NCBI GenBank assembly: GCA_014859895.1
Contig: JACZKS010000160.1
Span: 1-36,102, forward strand
Length of the DNA stretch: 36,102 bases
From: Rhodospirillales bacterium
GTDB lineage: Bacteria > Pseudomonadota > Alphaproteobacteria > Rhodospirillales > Shumkoniaceae
Direction of reading: 5' to 3'
Shown here: positions 32,793-36,102 of the stretch, one piece after another
Layout of the letters: every line of letters starts with the position of its first letter
How positions within the stretch are numbered: the stretch's first letter is position 1
Translations under genes and position numbers: made by a program
Notes under the pieces: generated by a model
What the model was told of the DNA's origin: nothing
The model's input: the letters and a program-made list of their open reading frames with translations, nothing else
The model's database searches: none

Positions 32793-33956
32793 ATGCTTCC
32801 AACCGCAAGATGGCGGGACCTGGCGGTCGCGGGGACGATTCTGGCGACAGCCGGGCTCTCCGCACCTCTGGGCCTGGCCGCCGAACCCATCCGGATCGGC
32901 ACCTTTCTGTCAGTCACCGGACCGGCCTCCTTCCTCGGGGACCCCGAGCTCAAGACGCTCCAGATGTATGTCGAGAAGATCAACGCCGGAGGCGGCGTGC
33001 TCGGGCGCAAGGTGGAGCTTGTCCATTACGATGATGCCGGCGATGCCAAGAAGGCGCAGACCGATGTCAAGCGCTTGATCAGCAGCGACAATGTCGACGT
33101 CATCGTCGGCGGCTCGACCACCGGCACCACCATGGCCGTGGTACCGCTGGTGGAAAAGGCTGGAATCCCGATGATCTCGCTGGCCGGCGCAGCGGCAATC
33201 GTCGAGCCGGTCAAGAAATGGGTGTTCAAAACGCCGCACACCGACCGCATGGCCTGCGCCAAGATCTTCGAGGATATGGAAAAGCGGGGTCTCAAAAAGA
33301 TCGGCATGATCTCGGGCACGGACGGCTTCGGCAAGTCCATGCAGGACGAGTGCAAGAGCCTGGTCGCGGCCTATGGCATCCAGATCCTGGCCGACGAGAC
33401 CTACGGCCCCAAGGACACCGACATGACACCCCAGCTTACCAAGATCAAGAACACGGTGGGTGTCCAGGCTGTGCTGAACCCCGGTTTCGGCCAGGGTCCG
33501 GCCATCGTGACCCGGAACTTCAAGCAACTCGGCATCGAAGTGCCACTCTACCAGTCCCACGGCGTCGCCTCGAAGAAGTTCATCGAGTTGGCCGGCGACG
33601 CCGCAGAAGGTGTGCGATTGCCGGCGGCCGGCCTGGTGGTCGCCGACAAGCTGGCGGCCGCCGACCCCCAGAAGGCGGTGTGCCTGTCCTACATGCAGGC
33701 CTACGAGAAGGCCTTCGGCTCGGCGGTGTCGACCTTTGGCGGCCATGCCTACGACGGCCTGCAGATCGCGCTTGCCGCGATCAGCCGGGCGGGATCGACC
33801 GACAAGGCCAAGGTGCGCGACGAGATCGAGAAGACCAGCGGCTACATCGGCACCGGGGGCATCGTCAATCTGTCGGCCACCGATCACATGGGCCTCGATC
33901 TGTCGGCCTTCCACATGATCGAGATCCGCGGCGGTGACTGGACCATCGTCAACTGA
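32793..33956 (+). CDS. Liv-type substrate-binding protein, tandem copy 1
   Basis: Periplasmic receptor of 387 residues from the ATG at 32793 (AAAGGGGGAAATACG upstream). The frame upstream to 32697 is non-coding leader. Signal peptide about 1-30 (LGLAA-EP). The mature protein opens with EPIRIGTFLSVTGPASFLGD and keeps IVGGSTTGTTMAVVPLVEKA and YGPKDTDMTPQLTKI. It is very like the next gene, roughly three-quarters to four-fifths identical by eye. The Liv-type family and the neighbouring paaK suggest an aromatic-acid ligand; branched-chain amino acids are the alternative. Confidence 0.92.
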   Translation: MLPTARWRDLAVAGTILATAGLSAPLGLAAEPIRIGTFLSVTGPASFLGDPELKTLQMYVEKINAGGGVLGRKVELVHYDDAGDAKKAQTDVKRLISSDNVDVIVGGSTTGTTMAVVPLVEKAGIPMISLAGAAAIVEPVKKWVFKTPHTDRMACAKIFEDMEKRGLKKIGMISGTDGFGKSMQDECKSLVAAYGIQILADETYGPKDTDMTPQLTKIKNTVGVQAVLNPGFGQGPAIVTRNFKQLGIEVPLYQSHGVASKKFIELAGDAAEGVRLPAAGLVVADKLAAADPQKAVCLSYMQAYEKAFGSAVSTFGGHAYDGLQIALAAISRAGSTDKAKVRDEIEKTSGYIGTGGIVNLSATDHMGLDLSAFHMIEIRGGDWTIVN

Positions 33957-33965
33957 ACCAGACGG

Positions 33966-33994
33966 AGCGGGATGGCTCCTTTCATCATCCCGCT
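33966..33994 (+). terminator. Intercistronic hairpin between the two binding-protein genes
   Basis: AGCGGGATG (33966-33974) pairs perfectly over 9 bp with CATCCCGCT (33986-33994), loop 11 bases. A second small hairpin, CGCCCC-AACA-GGGGCG (33996-34011), follows at once. There is no T-run; the pair may stabilise the upstream message or attenuate readthrough. Confidence 0.45.
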
Positions 33995-34011
33995 TCGCCC
34001 CAACAGGGGCG

Positions 34012-34026
34012 ATTTCCCGTTTGATT
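34012..34026 (+). repeat. Leader motif copy 2, ATTTCCCGTTTGATT
   Basis: Exact second copy of the 15-bp motif at 32688-32702, at almost the same distance (89 bases) from the second binding-protein start. The shared spacing shows that the duplication included the leader, or that both sites are kept by selection. Confidence 0.6.
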
Positions 34027-34115
34027 CGCTGCCACCTCGCGCGCACTGTGGGGACCGCGGAGCGTCAAGCCGCTCCGCGGGAATCGTATTGAAAGCAGTG
34101 GAAAAGGGGGAAGCC

Positions 34116-35267
34116 GTGACCTTCCGAAACATCCTCGCCGGGTGCCGCTGGACGGCGGCCGCTCTGATCGTCGTCACCGGCGCCACGGCGGCCGAGCCCA
34201 TCCGTATCGGGACCTTCCTGTCGGTGACCGGACCGGCCTCGTTCCTGGGCGATCCGCAAATCAAGACGCTCGAAATGTACGTCGAGGCGATCAACAAGGC
34301 GGGCGGCGTTTTGGGCCGTCCGCTGGCGCTCGTGCACTATGACGTCGGGGAAGATGCCAGGAACGCCCAGACGGCGGTCAAACGCCTGATCCAGAACGAC
34401 AAGGTGGACGTCATCATCGGCGGCTCGACCACCGGTACCACCATGGCCGTGGTGCCACTGGTGGAGAAGGCCGAGATCCCGTTCATTTCGCTGGCCGCCG
34501 CGGTGGTGATCACCGAGCCGGTCAAGAAATGGGTGTTCAAGATGGCGCACGCCGACAAGATGGCCTGCGCCAAGATCTTCGAGGACATGGAGAAGAAGGG
34601 CCTCAAGAAGATCGCCATGATCTCGGGGACCGGCGGCTTCGGCAAGTCCATGCGCGAGCAATGTTTGGAATTGGTAGGCGCTTACGGCATCGAGGTGCTT
34701 GCCGATGAGACCTACGGCCCAAAGGACACCGACATGACGCCGCAACTCACCAAGATGAAGGGCATCGCGGGCGTCCAGGCGGTGCTGGTCGCCGACTTCG
34801 GCCAGGGCCCGGCCATCGTGACGCGCAATTACCGGCAACTCGACATTCCACTGCCGCTCTATCAGTCGCACGGTGTGGCGTCGAAAAAGTTCATCGAATT
34901 GGCCGGTGAGGCCGCTGAGCGCGCGCGGTTGCCTGCGGCCGGTCTGGTGGTCGCCGACAAGCTGGCCGATTCCGATCCGCAAAAGGCCGTTGCCATGTCT
35001 TACAAGAAGGCATTCGAAACCCGCACCGGCCAGGCAGTCTCGACCTTCGGCGGCCACGCCTACGACGGTTTGCAGATCGCGCTCGCCGCCATCGTCCGGG
35101 CGGGCGGCACCGACAAGGCCAAGGTCAGGGACGAGATCGAGAAGACCAGCGGCTATGTCGGTACCGGCGGCATCGTCAACATGTCGGCGACCGACCACAT
35201 GGGGCTCGACCTTTCGGCCTTCCACATGCTTGAAATCCGTGGTGGCGACTGGGTGATCGTCGACTGA
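34116..35267 (+). CDS. Liv-type substrate-binding protein, tandem copy 2
   Basis: Periplasmic receptor of 383 residues. The GTG at 34116 is preceded by AAAGGGGGAAGCC, matching the ribosome site of copy 1; the upstream frame to 33972 lies in the leader. Signal peptide about 1-26 (TGATAA-EP). It differs from copy 1 mainly in the signal peptide, in the region around PFISLAAAVVITEP, in the segment after MKGIAGVQAVL (VADFGQ instead of NPGFGQ), and around KKAFETRTGQ. Differences near the ligand cleft may change specificity. livH follows after 157 bases. Confidence 0.92.
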   Translation: MTFRNILAGCRWTAAALIVVTGATAAEPIRIGTFLSVTGPASFLGDPQIKTLEMYVEAINKAGGVLGRPLALVHYDVGEDARNAQTAVKRLIQNDKVDVIIGGSTTGTTMAVVPLVEKAEIPFISLAAAVVITEPVKKWVFKMAHADKMACAKIFEDMEKKGLKKIAMISGTGGFGKSMREQCLELVGAYGIEVLADETYGPKDTDMTPQLTKMKGIAGVQAVLVADFGQGPAIVTRNYRQLDIPLPLYQSHGVASKKFIELAGEAAERARLPAAGLVVADKLADSDPQKAVAMSYKKAFETRTGQAVSTFGGHAYDGLQIALAAIVRAGGTDKAKVRDEIEKTSGYVGTGGIVNMSATDHMGLDLSAFHMLEIRGGDWVIVD

Positions 35268-35424
35268 GGCACGAACGCCCTGTCCTCGTTGCATCAACCG
35301 GCGAGGGGCGATATGAAGGGACGCCGCAGGGCGGCCAAAAACGGCGGCGGACGGAAAGTCGGCGCCGGCGCGGAAGGCCAGAGGCCATCACCGCGAACGA
35401 TAAGGGGGGCGTTTCCGTCGATAT

Positions 35425-36102
35425 ATGGCTGCTGAATTCCTCCAGTTCCTGTTTTCGGGGATCACCATCGGTGCGACTTACGCCCTGGTCGGCCTCGGCT
35501 TCTCGATCATCTACAACGCCAGCCACGTGATCAATTTCGCCCAGGGCGAGTTCGTCATGCTGGGCGGCATGGGCACGGTGTTCTTCCTGGGCATCGGCCT
35601 GCCGCTGCCGCTCGCCATTTTGGCCGCCGTCGCCATCACCGTCGTCATCGGCCTGCTGCTCGAGAAGCTGGCCATCGAGCCGGCCCGTGACGGTTCGGTC
35701 GTCACACTCATCATCATCACCATCGGCGCCTCGATCTTCCTGAGGGGCGCCGCCCAGGTGGTGCTGGGCAAGGAGTTCCACTCGCTGCCGCCATTTTCCG
35801 GCGAGGTGCCGATCAATGTCGGCGGCGCCATCATCCTGCCGCAGAGCCTGTGGGTGATCGGCGGCACCGCCGTCATGGTCTTCCTGATGTGGCTGTTCTT
35901 CGAGCGCATGAAACTCGGCAAGGCGATGCTGGCGATGTCCTACAACCGCCTGGCGGCCCGCCTTGTCGGCGTCAACGTGCGCATGGTGCTGATGCTGAGC
36001 TTCGTGCTGGCGGCGCTGTTGGGCGCCATCGGCGGCGTCCTGGTGGCGCCGCTTTCCGTCACCTATTACGAGGTCGGCATCATGCTGGGCCTCAAGGGTT
36101 TC
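35425..36102 (+). CDS. livH: LivH-type ABC permease, 3' end cut by window
   Basis: 226 codons are visible with no stop; the gene continues past the edge. The ATG at 35425 follows AAGGGGGGC at a rather long spacing of 14 bases. It begins with AAEFLQFLFSGITIGATYAL and the LivH hallmark SIIYNASHVINFAQGEFVML. Later come LLLEKLAIEPARDGS, TLIIITIGASIFLRG and the EAA-like region YNRLAARLVGVNVRM. About six helices are in view. It should form the channel with a LivM beyond the window and serve the two tandem binding proteins. Confidence 0.92.
   Translation, partial: MAAEFLQFLFSGITIGATYALVGLGFSIIYNASHVINFAQGEFVMLGGMGTVFFLGIGLPLPLAILAAVAITVVIGLLLEKLAIEPARDGSVVTLIIITIGASIFLRGAAQVVLGKEFHSLPPFSGEVPINVGGAIILPQSLWVIGGTAVMVFLMWLFFERMKLGKAMLAMSYNRLAARLVGVNVRMVLMLSFVLAALLGAIGGVLVAPLSVTYYEVGIMLGLKGF

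Overview
This is a GC-rich chromosomal window that reads as an alphaproteobacterium, most likely Rhodospirillales (Magnetospirillum or Azospirillum-like). The reasons are the Caulobacter-style cpa/tad gene order, the alphaproteobacterial MarR type, several branched-chain-amino-acid-type (Liv) ABC systems and an Allochromatium-type 2[4Fe-4S] ferredoxin. This placement is inferred from protein character, not from a database search. I saw no rRNA, tRNA, CRISPR array or intact insertion sequence.

Layout. (1) 20-8437: a compact operon on the + strand, cpaA-cpaB-cpaC-cpaD-cpaE-cpaF-tadB-tadC, for a Tad/Flp type IVc pilus, with several ATGA-type overlaps. A tadD-like TPR lipoprotein converges on it (8569-9408, -). 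No Flp pilin, TadE/F or TadG is in view. (2) 9580-11413: a MarR regulator, a GmhB-like HAD phosphatase translationally coupled to a small MscS-like membrane fragment, and an SMR efflux protein. (3) 11734-16349: a complete Liv-type importer with a fused LivHM permease. (4) 16387-21481: a VOC protein, a cysteine-containing MarR regulator and a membrane protein that share a duplicated operator, two further membrane proteins, a secreted surface-antigen-like protein and an SDR. (5) 21500-28090: an inositol-monophosphatase-family enzyme divergent from an AfuABC-type importer, then an M20 amidohydrolase. (6) 28122-28209: an isolated long inverted repeat resembling those around REP-associated transposases. 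(7) 28227-30560: an MBL hydrolase and a radical SAM protein in tandem, and a divergent ferredoxin with a clear terminator. (8) 30649-36102: a small membrane protein, phenylacetate-CoA ligase (paaK), and a divergent Liv cluster with two near-duplicate binding proteins and the first part of a LivH permease that runs off the window.

How the genes work together. The first block builds and powers a surface-adhesion pilus. Most of the rest is uptake of small organic molecules: two Liv-type systems and one AfuA-type system, with enzymes beside them (phosphatase, dehydrogenase, amidohydrolase, CoA ligase) that could process what is imported. The paaK/double-SBP locus suggests import and CoA activation of an aromatic acid. 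The AfuA-like/IMPase locus suggests sugar-phosphate uptake and dephosphorylation. Both substrate assignments are inferences. The least explained parts are the cysteine-MarR/membrane-protein pair with its exactly repeated operator, the MBL/radical SAM pair, the duplicated N-terminal domain in CpaF, and the conserved leader motif before both tandem binding proteins.
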